Origin: Rhodocollybia butyracea
Lineage: Eukaryota > Basidiomycota > Agaricomycetes > Agaricales > Omphalotaceae
DNA length: 64,000 nt
Reading direction: 5' to 3'
Assembly (NCBI GenBank): GCA_015501585.1
Contig: JADNRY010000004.1
Coordinates: forward strand, 310,001 to 374,000
Position 1 is the stretch's first letter, and each line of letters starts with the position of its first letter. The position numbers and the translations under genes were made by a program. The notes beneath the pieces were generated by a model. It had not been told where the DNA came from, made no database searches, and saw only the letters and a list, made by a program, of their open reading frames with translations. Shown here in pieces: positions 46,925-58,811 of this stretch.

Positions 46925-47517
46925 CGGGGGATGGTATGGCGGACGTGTTCAATTCAGTTCTAGGATATGCTGTGCCTTTATTTCCAGGTTAAAGAGCATT
47001 AAAATATTAGAGCTGGTAAGATATCCATATGCGAACGAGTATTCTCTTCGCAAAAGACGGCTGGCTAGGCTACACCGCTGTAGATGGAAAAGGTGTGTGG
47101 TCACGAGTTTGCACATCAAGAATTGAAAAATTATATACAGCTCATGGTGGTGGTGGTGGTGTAATGGGGTCTCAACAGCGGTAACCTTATTCGAGTCTAC
47201 TAATGGGATGAAGCTAGCTCAAAAAATCCCCAATTTGAAGGTTCCTTCAAATAGGTAAACGATTTTACGTTGTCATTAAAGGATCTACAATTGAAATCAC
47301 ACTAGAAATGGGCACCACATTGAGGCGGGAGAAACGCATCGGTATCTACTATCTCCTTGCCATTCAATCACTCAATTTTTCCCCTTCCGTTCATTGTGAT
47401 AGAGCCATAGATGGACATAAAAAGCTGATAGCTCTCAGCGGCGCTTCAGATCTTCCAGACATCTAATAGGTGATGTATTGAGCTGCTTCTAATCTAGTAG
47501 CTACAAACTGGACTCAG

Positions 47518-48230
47518 GAAAACCTGGGTGTACTTGAATATGTACATATATACCGATTGTGAAAGCTTCACACGGAGAGATGATCGCAAGCAGGAAAAGA
47601 GATCAAAGAAAGATAAGAAACACAGCGGCTTTCGAGCAATCGAACTTAAAATTTGCTTAAAATCAAGGTTCACTCAGTGGTTAAACACTGAGAACCCTGA
47701 TCATCGGGCTGGAGGAGTAAGTGGTTTCGTCCTCAGACCTTGACTTGATATGCATAATTGAGTTCAATAGCAAGATTGCGAGTCACCTCCAAGCTAAATC
47801 GAAATCATCAAAAAAGGACTCAAAAAGTCACTACCAACGGAGATTGGGGCCTACAAAGTTGACCCATGACAAAGGCATAGTCCACGCCGGTACAGCCCAT
47901 GCGATAGGATATACTACTGGTTGAAGGTAGTGGTGGTACACTGTGTGCACGAATGTTGTAATTGACCACCTTCGTCGTTTTTGATGATCTGGAGAGCGTT
48001 TTGAACGGTGGGACGGCGGCGGACTCGATTTGGTCGGAGAACCCGTTTCTCTGGCGAATGTACAATTGTTATATATGGTTGTGTTGGATGAGTGATCATT
48101 GGTAGTATTTTGGTGTATATCTCCGCCTGCCGCAGTGAACGTTGCGCCGTTGCCAATTGAGAAGTTTTTACTGTTAGAGAAGAGCTGATTGTTGCTTGAA
48201 TTTCTAGAGTTTATTTCAGCTACCATATTA
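47518..48230 (-). repeat. Dispersed repeat with small ORF, copy 3
   Basis: Same landmarks as copies 1 and 2, with an uninterrupted ggaggagtaagtgg site near 47,711. Confidence 0.85.
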
Positions 48231-48238
48231 GAGATCAT
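47831..48238 (-). CDS. Small Asn/Gly-motif protein, copy 3 (135 residues)
   Basis: Paralog of the frames at 45,671-46,084 and 23,287-23,724, with the same N-terminal NNQLFSNSKNFSIGNGATFT motif and hydrophobic C-terminus ending VGPNLRW. Length differences between the copies are in-frame indels, so all three remain open. Preservation of the frame across three copies argues for past selection, or for very recent spread. Confidence 0.5.
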   Translation of the reverse strand: MISNMVAEINSRNSSNNQLFSNSKNFSIGNGATFTAAGGDIHQNTTNDHSSNTTIYNNCTFARETGSPTKSSPPPSHRSKRSPDHQKRRRWSITTFVHTVYHHYLQPVVYPIAWAVPAWTMPLSWVNFVGPNLRW

Positions 48239-48344
48239 AGTTCAAGCAATTTGGATACTTACTCTTTCGGGAAAGAGACAGAGTGATCACTCCTAAAGAG
48301 CCTATAATTGAGATCAAGGAAGATCGGAGGATTCTTGAGGGCAC

Positions 48345-49477
48345 TCACTCCAAGGGTTGAACGTGTGACTGAGGTCGCCGACCGTCTGAGCGTGTATTCG
48401 TTTCTTTCTCCGGCTGTTCAGATATAGATCTCAGCTTCTGGATATCATCTGTGTCGTCTTCGTCCTCCTGGAGAGAAAGCAAGGGAGGTGGTGGGAGAAT
48501 ATCAGTCGTTTGCGCTATAGCCAAAGCATCATCAGGGGTGTGCATCCGAACCTCAAATTTAGCGAGGTTTCTGTCTCTGCTCCGAAAAGGCCTACAATTG
48601 AGATCAAGGAAGATCGGAGGATTCTTGAGGGCACTCACTTCAACAGTTGAATGTGTGACTGAGGTATCCGACCATCTGAGCGTGTATTTGTTTCTTTCTC
48701 CGACTGTTCAGATATAGATCTCAGCTTCTGGACATCATCTGTGTCGTCTTCGTCCTCCTGGAGAGAGAGCAAGGGATGCAGTGGCGGGAGTTGCGCTCCA
48801 AGTGCAACCCAATCACGCGAGGGCCACTCAGTGAGTTTGCCATAGAACTGTTCTGTCGGCGCAGGAAGATTAGTGAGTTTGCAATGGAGCTGGTCTGTCG
48901 GCGCAGCATGAACACGCCTGAGACAAAGACAGTAAGAATGGGAGATTAAGATAAAATAAAACGAATTACCGATTGCCTTGTAGCCATTACATATTCAAGT
49001 CAGCCCTAAACAGGGACACTAAGAGAATTACACGGAGATACCTCGCAGAGATGAACACAGGAGTCCTCGTTCGACGCAACGTGAGCAAGGAAGAAGCTCA
49101 TCGCATCGAAACTTCGACCTAAATGGAGGCGTGAGCCGTATTTTCGAGTTATGCTTAAGCAAACTAAATCCTCAACCTTCTGCACTCGTCGCAGGCCCTG
49201 ATCACTCTCCTTCTATTTTCAGGATGTATTAGAGCTGGTGGCAATCTGCGAGAATATCTGATCACCTTTTTCGTTTCGTAGCTTTGGATTCATGGGGTGC
49301 CTTCCCAGAGGAAGGATCGTCTGTGCTACGACTTGACTTTTGGCATTCTCCTTGCTTGTAGGGGTAGTCTTCGGACATCAGGGGATGGTAGGGCTGGTAT
49401 TCGGACATCGGGGGATGGTAGGGCTGGTATTTGGCCATCAGGGGATAGTAGGGCTGGTAGGGCTGGTATGCAGACAT
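48345..49477 (-). pseudogene. Zn(II)2Cys6 regulator 5' end, copy 2
   Basis: N-terminus MSAYQPYQPYYPL with a short YQPYHP.MSE tandem repeat (49,380-49,480), then YKQGECQKSSRSTDDPSSGKAPHESKATKRKR. The zinc-cluster exons around 49,030-49,200 are degraded: GCACTCGTCGCAGG corresponds to CAECRR with changed residues and the RCGG..CPAC text is altered. The later exon keeps DALAIAQT and PPPLLSLQEDEDDTDD (48,440-48,560). A partial second copy of that exon lies at 48,650-48,915. No regulator middle domain follows. More decayed than copy 1. Confidence 0.65.
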
Positions 49478-49901
49478 CGGGGGATGGTATGGTGGACGTG
49501 TTTAGGATAAGCTGTGCCTTTACTTCCAGGTTAAGGGCCTGAGGAAAATATGGAGATGGTGGCTCGTTATAGAGCATTAAAATATTAGAGCTGGTAAGAC
49601 AATTATATGTGAACGAGTATTCTCTTCGCAAAAGACAGCTAGTTAGGCTACTGCTGTAGATGGAAAAGGTGTGTGGTCACGAGTTTGCACATCAAGACAT
49701 ACAGTGAATCAAGGTGGCGGTGGTGGTGGTGTAATTCCCACTTAGGAACAATGGTAACCTTATTCGAGTCTAATGGGATAAAGCCAGCTCAAAAAATCCC
49801 CTAATTTAAAGGTTCCTTCAGATAGGTCTTATGAATGATCTTGCGATGTGGATAGATAAAATATATGCGACAGTCAAATATAAACTCATACTAGTCGACC
49901 T

Positions 49902-52815
49902 TCAATCCGAGTCGCTCAGCTCAATCACCTCTACTGCCTGGTCCGCCTTTACCCTCGCTCTCGCCCGAAGGAGCGGCGGGATATCATCCTCATCACGGTC
50001 GAGGTCCTTAGATGACCCAGCCAATGGCCTAGTCGTCTTGACTTTTGGTCTCGGCATTGGCCTTGATGGATTTCCAGGCGGTTGAGGGAATCGAGGAGCG
50101 GATATGGGAGGCTCGTCATCCTCGGAATCGGAATCGGAGATGATGATAGGTCCTTTGGGAGCACTGGTGCTCTGCACCCGCTGTTGTCGTTCCGGCAAGT
50201 TGCGCACAGGATGAGATTTGGCAACCGCAGGAGCAGATTTCACTGGAGTACGTCTGAGGGGAGTCGGAGAAGCAGCTCGTGCTACTCGCGATGGGTGTTG
50301 AATATCTCGGATGGTCTTTCGAGCCCTATCGCCCGGATCTTTGGGATAAGTATGTTCTTTTGATTTTCGTGAAGATTTGTTAAGGAGCTGTTCACGTTCC
50401 TTTTGTGGCGAGTCGCCATCGGAGGCTGAAGAATCAGAATTAATGGGGTTGACTTGACGACTTCGCTTCTGAGGGGAAGGCGTCTGGGGTGGGCCAGGAG
50501 GAAGAGGTGACGCAGGGAAGGGATCATGGTCCTCGAGGTCACTACCTTCAGTCGGAGAATCCTCCAATGACATTGGGAAGGGGTTGAAAGGAGGTTTTTC
50601 GGGTGAAGAAGTTTCATCGCGTAACCGCGCCTTCTTGCCCTGCTTCTTCGGTGTGTTGATTGCGTCGATCAGTGACAAAAGACTATCAGAACGGGGTATG
50701 GATGCTTTTTGTTTACCCTTGTCACGAGGGGAAGGCTTGGACACGCTTAAAGACTTGTGTCGCGTAGCCGAAGAGGTAGAGGCCTCAGAGGTCTGAAACA
50801 GTGATAACGATTTGTCCGATAATTTGGGTTTGAGCGGAGACGAAGGACGGGCCTTGCTCGTGGAAGGCCAGTTGAATAGTGCGTCGGAACTCTCATCTAC
50901 CGATACCCACCCGGTATCACGTTTCGGCACAGGCAACTTGGAGATGGGACGTTTGAACAAGTCTTTGTAGTCGATATCTTCGTCAGACGACCCTTCGGAG
51001 GTTCTGACGCCTTTCGGAACTGTCGAGATGGTCCAGGCATATCCTTGGGTTGGGACTTCCGTTTCGGCGCATCATCACCTGCGTCTTGTGAAGGAGGGCC
51101 GGCTTTCGCTTTCGGCTTGCGAACTGCCTTGGCTTTCGGGGCTTCATCCGTGGTTTTAGTTTTCTTCCCCTTCCCTGCCTTCTTCTCTTCCTTTCGTCGC
51201 ACAACTTCGTCATAGGCCTCCACTGCTCCAGGAATCGCTCCTCTGACTAGTACCGCGGAAAGCCAGAGCTTCAATGGCAACGCCGGGTCAGCATACTCCT
51301 TCTTTGGCTTGGCTTTTGCTTCTCCTTCACCCTCTGAGCTAGCATCCTGCTCATTGTAATCATCCTCAAACTCGGCCCATTCATCATTGTCATCAGGACG
51401 GCGTATACCCTTTACACCGCATGCAGTAAGCTGGACTAGGATAGCAGGGTTGATTTCAACGCGATACTCGAGTGTTTTAGAGGTGGATTCGTGCATTCGG
51501 GTCTTGCTGATGCTTTTGATGAATGTAGCGCTGGGGAATCGTCATTCTCGATGGAATGGTCGCCCGCACAGAAATGAGAGCGAATGGTATCAGGAGAAAC
51601 GGTTTTCGCGCCTGAATCGGAATTCTGTAGAATAACTCGCCGCATGATTCGGAGGGTAACGCCGTGGAAGATAACGGTACGGAACCGTTTAATGATGCTT
51701 TCCATAAAACCCCATTCGAAGTAAAACTCGCATTTCTCGGCGAGCTGGTCCAGGCCAGGGTCTTTCTTTAACCACCCATTCTTGCCATTAATGACCAAAA
51801 GGTCGTCGTAATAGTCAGAACGTCCTTTACTCTCACTGGTGATCGGGTTTGAATAGGCACGGAGGACGTTAAGATCTGGGAATGATTCAGGAATGCTATT
51901 GGCCAACTTCGGAGATTTGCGGGGCAGGAATGTAGAGGCGTTCGTTCTGAGCTCCTGGGCGAGCTGTACCTTCCATTGTTGAACAAACGTATTTAGCGCA
52001 ACCGGATCTTCATAGTGAGTGATCGCAGCCCTGTATAAACTTTTTCCGAATCCTGCGCGCGCAAGACCAGCGGCAATTTTGATTCCACAGTTAGCCAGGC
52101 CAGTCCCATAATCGCCCCCGGAACAAAGTGCGATGAATATGAAATCTTCTCGACCAAAGTCTAATTCGGGATGAGGAAGCGTATATGTAATGACCTTGGC
52201 CTTTTCGATGACGCTCTTCGCGCCTGCATGAGTGGAAGAGTGATTACGAATGACAGTGTGGGCTCCAAAAAGGAAATTATCGACATCATCGGATAAGATT
52301 CCGTCTATAATGCCGATTCTATTCAAGAATGCGAGCTCGGCTTCTGCTTCTCCTGGGGCCTTAGTTTTAGGATGTGTGTCAGAAACTCCTTGTTCTTGAC
52401 GATCAGGATACGCACTGTACGCCATTCAAAGCCAAAAGCCTCGATCATGGCCTTCATTCCAGTCACCAGCTTATTAGCCGACTTGTTTATTCTTTTGCCT
52501 CGCTTGATATCTGGTCTCAGTGGTCCATCGAAGATGAATAAAGGCAAAAAGCCTTGACTGAGAAGTTGCGCGCATCGAAAGAAGAGAGTGCGAAGTTCGG
52601 GGTTTTCACCCTCTTTACCGTATTCTGCATGAAAGAACCATATCGATGCGTCGATTCCAATGCGAAAAGCGCGACAAGGGGTATCGAATTTCGTCAGAGA
52701 AAGGGCAGTCAAGGTAGTGACTGATTGGGCGGGTGCCAGGAGCTGAAACTGAATTAAGTAAAAGTTCAGCACAAATTGAGTATGTCTGTACCGGCCAGAG
52801 TCCTGCGACGCCCAT
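49902..52815 (-). CDS. XPG-family structure-specific nuclease (GEN1/Yen1 type)
   Basis: Start 52815 (MGVAGLWP), then a 45-base intron and FQLLAPAQSV. XPG-N motifs: FRIGIDASIWFFHAEYG, LPLFIFDGPLRPDIKRGKR. XPG-I after a short intron: APGEAEAELAFLNRIGIIDGILSDDVDNFLFGA. Helix-hairpin-helix segment: LCSGGDYGTGLANCGIKIAAGLA. A chromodomain-like middle and a long charged, Ser/Pro-rich tail with DSDSEDDEP-type acidic motifs follow to the stop at 49902. This is the architecture of nuclear Holliday-junction resolvases GEN1/Yen1. As read, two 1-base losses break the frame, near 51,531-51,545 (before ATFIKSISKTRMHES) and near 51,015-51,035 (before VPKGVRTSEGSSDED). The tail is the source of the split fragment at 25,085-25,514 and 45,091-45,275. 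Confidence 0.87.
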
Positions 52816-53471
52816 GTTGGCTGGGAAGAGAGAGAGAGATAAGAACAAAAGAAACAAAAGATTGTCAAAAGAACCGTGGCCACTGACTCACACACAACTA
52901 GCATGTGATCTAAGGCGTCTAAGTACTTTGGCCGATGATTATAAACTCGAAGACGTACTTGAGACGCACTGAACTTTCATCCGATAGAATTTCTATCCAA
53001 CTCCAGTCACCGCAGAACATGAAACCGTAAGCATATTTCCGACGTATAAACACTGTGTAATAGGTGAGATGAATAAACAATCACTGGCTGACGAAGGCTC
53101 AGAGGAAGTTCTAGCTACTAGTCTTTGCGAAGAGAATATTCGTTCGCACATTAAGAAGCTGTTAGTCGTTTGGTCTGTCCTATCCTTTTCGCTCTTCAAG
53201 CTTCACAGTAGTACTAACGATTGACTTGAAGTAAATAGACGACCCCCTAGTATGCTACTATGGCCAAGTCCAGGACTCTTCGGGTCCTCCATCGATTTAT
53301 TTTTGTTTTGCTCAGATGACTGATTTACTCCTGCAGTCTCTGTTTTCAAAATCAATTACTATCTTTCTTCACCGCGAGGCCAGCAGGAATTCCCTGTCAT
53401 GTGGTCCGTTAGAGGACTTTTAAGGGCGACTGGCCTCTAGAACCACATCCTTCTCTCACCGTCGTACCACG
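52816..53471. other. Divergent intergenic region, XPG nuclease and glucanase-like gene
   Basis: 656 bases between two head-to-head starts; both promoters must be here. Part of 53,025-53,165 is AT-rich with no convincing frame. Confidence 0.5.
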
Positions 53472-54767
53472 ATGCTCCTGTTCAGTTTATTCAGCTTGAT
53501 AGCTTTCTGGGCCTATATTTCCAACAGCTCTGTTGCATCTGCTTCTGCTCTTCGGAGTCGGAGTAACAGCACGAGACTGTCGAAAATCGAAAGTATGTAC
53601 GCATGGGAGGGGTTTGTATATGACATAGAGGTAACCCCCAAAGTAATAACTCTCAATGAACTTCTTAATGACGAGAGTGATACCCCAGGCCTGCCGTACA
53701 ACTTCCGAGATGATACAGGACTTTACAGAAATGAAATCGCGCGGCGCAAGAGTAGTTATTACATTCGAGTTCTGTGGGACTGGTGCAGACGTACAATACT
53801 ACGATGGTAAGCGTGTGATCGAACCCAACGCCGCATGCGTCTTGTTAATTCCTGGAGTGCTAGATATCATCACGGCTGCAGGCGAAGTCGGGCTCGATAT
53901 CATCCCCCTCGCTTGGACGTTGCCTATTCACGCAGTGGGGCAAACATTCGGACCAAATGACACTTTTCTTATCCAAAGTGTCCCGCGTATTGAGGCAGTC
54001 ACTCAGGTGAATCTCGTGCAAGCTTTGGGCCCACTAGTAACGTAGTGACCTGACCACAACTCTCTGGCAGGCAGTTATCAACAATCCTGGCCCCGTACTC
54101 GCTATAGCAATCGGTAAGTGCGTCATCTACTGCTCCAGACCCAAGAATAACTTTGTACCAAGGTGACGAGCCACTATTCGATAATGACGCAGGCTCGCCA
54201 GCAGCACTCGCATCCTATATCTTAGCCGTTCGCCAGAATCTCACGCTCGCAGGTCTAGACATCCCACTGTCGATATCAGACTTGGCCTTTGGATGGCAAA
54301 GCGCTGGAAATATCACCCCTGTGGCGGACGCAGTAGACTTTTTCATGGTCAACAACTTTCCGTACTTTGCTTTCGATGCGACTACTGGTGGGAACGAAAG
54401 CACAAGTTTTACCGATTTTATGACAGATATCGACTATTTTGAGAGCATCGCCGACGGAAGACCTATATTAGTCACCCAGGTGAGAGTATATAGACATGAA
54501 TTGTGTTCATTATATACTAAGAATTTGGGGTAGACTGGATGGCCGACAAATGAGGACGAATTTGCTCCAAATTCTCCTGCGGTAGTTGCATCAGTCCCAT
54601 CCTCAGAGGGCAATTGGGACCTACTCGATGGTCACTGTGAGGACTACTTTAAAACGAAGAACATGGGATGGATGTGGCGTTCCTGGAAAGACGACATCGA
54701 TGGTTGGGGCGTGAAGTACTTGAACGGTACCGACAAGTGGCCTTGGGTTGCTCGCACCTCGTGTTAA
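53472..54767 (+). CDS. Secreted GH17-like glycoside hydrolase
   Basis: The N-terminus is a signal peptide (MLLFSLFSLIAFWAYISNSSVASASA). The catalytic part reads GARVVITFEFCGTGADVQYYD, IITAAGEVGLDIIPLAWTLP, AVINNPGPVLAIAIGDEPLFDND (candidate acid/base Glu in GDEPL), LSISDLAFGWQ, VDFFMVNNFPYFAFD, VTQTGWPTNEDEF, HCEDYFKTKNMGWMWRSWKDD and the end KWPWVARTSC. Order and spacing fit the GH17 fold of cell-wall beta-1,3-glucanases, but the position of the usual nucleophile Glu (ETGWP) holds Gln. Introns are recognisable at 54,008-54,071, 54,115-54,164 and 54,481-54,530. The first exons (53,580-53,730) do not splice cleanly, so the N-terminal quarter is uncertain. Expected extracellular or wall-bound. 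Confidence 0.7.
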
Positions 54768-54957
54768 CTTTATTATTCTACTTGTATCCCAAAACACCAA
54801 TTCCATTTTACTTCGAGAGCTCAACTAAACAGATAATTTACAATGATTGTACAACTTTGAAAAAACCACAAAGACGATACTGAACAACAAATCGACGACA
54901 GATGTATTCAAAAGCCGTTTAATCCATAATTGAATATATTACTAAACCTCAAGACGC

Positions 54958-57900
54958 TCAGGCAGCAACCTCAGCCTGCTCGAAACCAGATAGAGTCATT
55001 ACGAGGTCATCATGCGCATTCATACCTCTCGAAGGCGTGTTTTGCCCTGACGGTGTAGGGGTAAGACCATGTCTGGGGGTTATCAATCCACTACCACCAG
55101 CTGAAAACCAGTTAGACACCTATAAGCAAACTAAGGGCTAGCGCAAAGCCTACCTCCAAAGACGAATCCTCCAGTAAGACCATCCAACGAATTATAACCT
55201 GGAAAAGATATCAGTGAAAAAAACGCCTGAAGATGGGAATCGGCTTTACCAGGTACTAGAACGCTATCCCAGAAGTTACTACTAAATATACTGTCTAAGG
55301 TCACCCCGGGGTTAGGATCCTCCATGGGATTTGACGCCATTGTAGGAGGGAAGGTGGATACATCGGCGACGGGGCCCATTTCGCCATCAAATTGGAATTC
55401 GTTTAGTGGATACATCGAACCCAGCTCCTGGTAATGCACCTGTTGGGTAGCGCTTATACGATTTGGTACCTCGACGACGACGTTAACCTTTTCTTCGGAG
55501 GAACTCTCGAGTCTAGCTGATATCAATGCCCTAAGGAATGTGCTGTATAACGCGGGCGTGTGGGTGGAGCTAACGGAGATGGAGTCGAGAACATCCGCCA
55601 CTTCTTTGATGAGGGAAACAGTCTTTTGTTCATCTTCCAAATAGGACGAAAATTCTGGCCGGATGAGCTGTGAAGGAACATTATTAGGAGAGAAGGAGGA
55701 ATGGACAAAGGGGTAATTACCTTGAGCAGAGTAAGGATCGCGTAACTCATTTGTACATAATGTGAGTCGGGAGAATACTTCAGGAAACCACTTGGACCCA
55801 ATTGGTCACGGACCAGCGTCGCACATGTAGTAGCGGTACTGTGGCATCGTGCAAAGAAATGTCCCCTGTCCAGTGGGGCTCGTTCGAGGGCATTTTGTAA
55901 TCCGAAGGAGTTTAGTACCAGGAGCACATAATTTAGATAGAACTGCGAGATTAGGGCCCTATATTCAGCAATTTCAGGGCTTGGCGCTGAGAAAAAACTT
56001 TATTCACGGCAAACCCAACAAGCAAAAGACAGACATACGCTGAGCAAGGGCCGCTATTTGGTTCCATCGGGTTGTTAAATCTACAATTTGAGACTCGAAA
56101 GTCTTTATGACCATCATATAATCGATTGACGTTTGTATTCCTGCAGCGGTATCTGTTCTGGAGTACAAAAAGTCCAAACTACGAGACAGTATCCGTTGCA
56201 GTTCCTATGAATGCAATGAACGATTATTCGAGAACAAAAGGTGAGCAACAACTTACAGCATACCCTGCGATGAAAGGGTCAGTCGGGATCGCGATTGGAG
56301 ATGTGCACCAAGCTTCCGCATTACGGATGATGAAACTGCAAAGATCGATTTAGACTAGGTTCTCAGGCAAAAATAGACTCCGCACTCTTCTTTGATTGTG
56401 TGCGGTTTTCCCATCAGCGCGCTATGACTTCTGTCCAGGCAGAAACAGATGAACCACGTCCGCTCCCGATTGTGCACTTCAAGATCACGAGCGCGACCTT
56501 CCTGAGTGACCAAGTTCAAGCTGTTGACCGTCGTTTTCCGATGTAGGTTGAGATCTGTGGCCATTCTGGACCGACGTTAGAACTGACTTTCAAACATATG
56601 ACGTAGACAAACCTAATGCCCATGCCTAACAGGAGCCAAGTTTTATCTTGTTCGTAGCGCTCCACGGCTCCGACCCCCCACATCGCGAGGAGTAAATAGG
56701 CTTGGACGATCTCAACTGATTTGTATCCTTTAGCTGGAACGCCAAATGCAAGTTTTTTGGCCAGATCGGTCAGACGAGTGTGTAAATCCGGTTTTTCGAG
56801 GTAGAACTTGCTAGCAATCGCACAGACTAGATAGTTTTAGTGCAAGAAGAGAAGCATTGATGACTAACTTACTCGTGGTCAGAAGGAACGGAGAACGAGA
56901 ACATACGAGTGATGGAGTATGGAAGTTGCGGTCGAGCAAATTACTGTGCATCTAGAATATCACGTTGAGTTCTGAAACGATTATCTGATGTTTCCAATCA
57001 AGACATACATTCATGTGGTCAAAAAAGCTAGTAATGCTTGTTAGTCTACTGGTGGGTAAAAACCAAAAAATGACAAACATATTGAATAGTGCCACCACAT
57101 CTTGAGTACTAGTAAAACTAAGCATCTCTGGCTGAACTTGACGTTCGATGTACAGCCTTCGAAGCGGGAGTATCGTCATAGGTCCTGTAAGAAATCATGA
57201 GTATTCTCGAATACAAAAATAAAATTTCGAAGTGACCAGGTTTGAAATAAATGTCACTTGCAACGCCAACTTTTGGGCTTCCACCTTCGTCATCGTCTCG
57301 GGCTCTGAAATTGCTCGATGTTCCCCCATGAGTACGTCGATGCCGGTTAGCCAAACTAGCTTCGGCAAGTAGACCAAGCGGGTTTAGAGCGTTGTCGGGT
57401 AAAGAATGAAGCTTTGGAGATCCGCCAGGCCCAGCGATACCAGAAGGCGATGGTGATCGTTCAAGTAAAGCTGATGTAGACATGTTTTGTGTATTGGGAG
57501 AGGGCGACCGAGATATCATGCCCGAAGCAATACTTGGGTTCCCAATAGAACGTAATACTGTGTCTAATGTACGTTCCATCTTCCGCAAAGACCTGGTTAA
57601 CAACTCGTGTTTTCTGGGTACAATATTAGGATGGTCTGGACATTGACAGCGAGGGGCTTACTTGGATGACCGTTTCCCTCGATTCGATTCTTCGAATATA
57701 CATTCGTGGCCTCCAGTCTGACAACGCTTGCACGGTGGGCCTTGTTCCGCACCAATGCATTTCATCTTCAAACGACGGCATACAGTGCAAGCTCTAAGCG
57801 AGCGAGAGAATGAGCAAATGTCATAGAATATGATGGGAGATAAATTTTACCTCGAACCCCTTGTTGGCTTTGGCTTCTCCTCCTTTTCTGCGGTCGGACT

Positions 57901-58302
57901 ATGAACATCTGAGGAGTCGTCCTTTCGAATCTTCTTAACACTGGCTGTGGATATCGTCGGAGCAGGGCGCTTCCCGTTAACATTTGAGGACGAGCTGGCA
58001 GGATACATATGCTCCGTCGGAGGTGTTCCGATAGTATCAGACCCTTGAGATGATGGAGAGGAGTAATTTTGAGCCATTGATAGATGTGGCGGAAGATGTT
58101 GTTGGGATTGCTGATAGTTATGGTAATATGGCGGATACAAGGCCAATGATGGGTCGATGGGCATAGACGGCGAAGGTGGCCGCTGATTGAGGTTGGGTAA
58201 AGAGTGGTCTTGAGACATGTCGTATTCGTTCTGCGGAGATAATACAAGATAAGTATCTATGGTATTGTTGTACGAGGAGTATTGGTCAAGAGGCGTAGAC
58301 AT
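54958..58302 (-). CDS. Zn(II)2Cys6 transcription factor with fungal_trans domain
   Basis: The start is taken at 58302 (MSTPLDQYSSY); an inner ATG at 58218 (MSQDHSLPNL) is an alternative. The N-terminus is Pro/Ser/Gln-rich. The zinc cluster spans an intron: ACTVCRRLKMKCIGAEQGPPCKRCQTGGHEC, all six Cys in place, then IFEESNRGKRSSK and the coiled-coil HELLTRSLRKMERTLDTVL. The middle homology region follows over many exons: IVQAYLLLAMWGVGAVERYEQDKTWLLLGMGIRMATDLNLHRK, NRERTWFICFCLDRSHSALMGKP, then DRGHFFARCHSTATTC. The C-terminus (GGSGLITPRHGLTPTPSGQ..) ends at 54958 with EQAEVAA. It binds DNA in the nucleus; targets cannot be inferred. Some middle exon joints (55,930-57,120) are approximate. Confidence 0.85.
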
Positions 58303-58811
58303 GGAGAGGGTCCAGCATGAAATATCAAACTTACAAATACGAGAAGTTTTGCCGGGCGCTATATGCCAATTTGAGAGAAAAACACCAGAAAGGATTAGTT
58401 TTCGAGTGTAAGAACGAGCAAATTCACTGGGAAAAAGGTCACAGAACGTGGAAATGCCACACAAGGTCAATTGTATTCCACGGCTGCCCTAGCTGACTGA
58501 ATGGTGGTGGTGTAATAGAAAACGCCTGTGTGAGATGTGGGACAATCGAAGACGTCAAAGACTGAAAGTACTAACCTCTGACCAAAAAAGGACCATGGTC
58601 ATGCGCCGCGCTTATGAATCTAGCGCCGCCGGCGCTGTTAGCGTAATTGCGTTTACGATGCCCAAGTTACGTTGCCAACCGGCAATCACGATCAGAAAAG
58701 AGGCACCCGCCGGGAGGCACCAAAGAACTTGCCCTGAACTTGCCAAGGTGCAAGAGATGCCCATGACCGCTAGCATCGGTGCCAGGCCTGGTCATTGTAT
58801 GTCGATAATAG
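58303..58811. other. Regulator promoter and left flank of the second transposon
   Basis: 509 bases upstream of the zinc-cluster gene. No gene is supported; it ends at the target duplication ATAATAG (58,805-58,811). Confidence 0.5.

Larger units (their letters stand above)
45276..47260. repeat. Tandem duplication, unit 1 (about 2.0 kb)
   Basis: The order of blocks (repeat with small ORF, zinc-cluster regulator 5' end, then the stretch gaacgagtattctcttcgca..ggtggtggtggtgtaat..ggttccttcaaatagg) is repeated at 47,460-49,830. Unit 1 lacks the extra internal duplication of unit 2. Confidence 0.85.
47460..49830. repeat. Tandem duplication, unit 2 (about 2.4 kb)
   Basis: Second copy of the block at 45,276-47,260. 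It contains an additional local duplication: about 48,300-48,480 (GGAAGATCGGAGGATTCTTG.., TCAGATATAGATCTCAGCTT..) recurs at 48,600-48,770. Confidence 0.85.
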
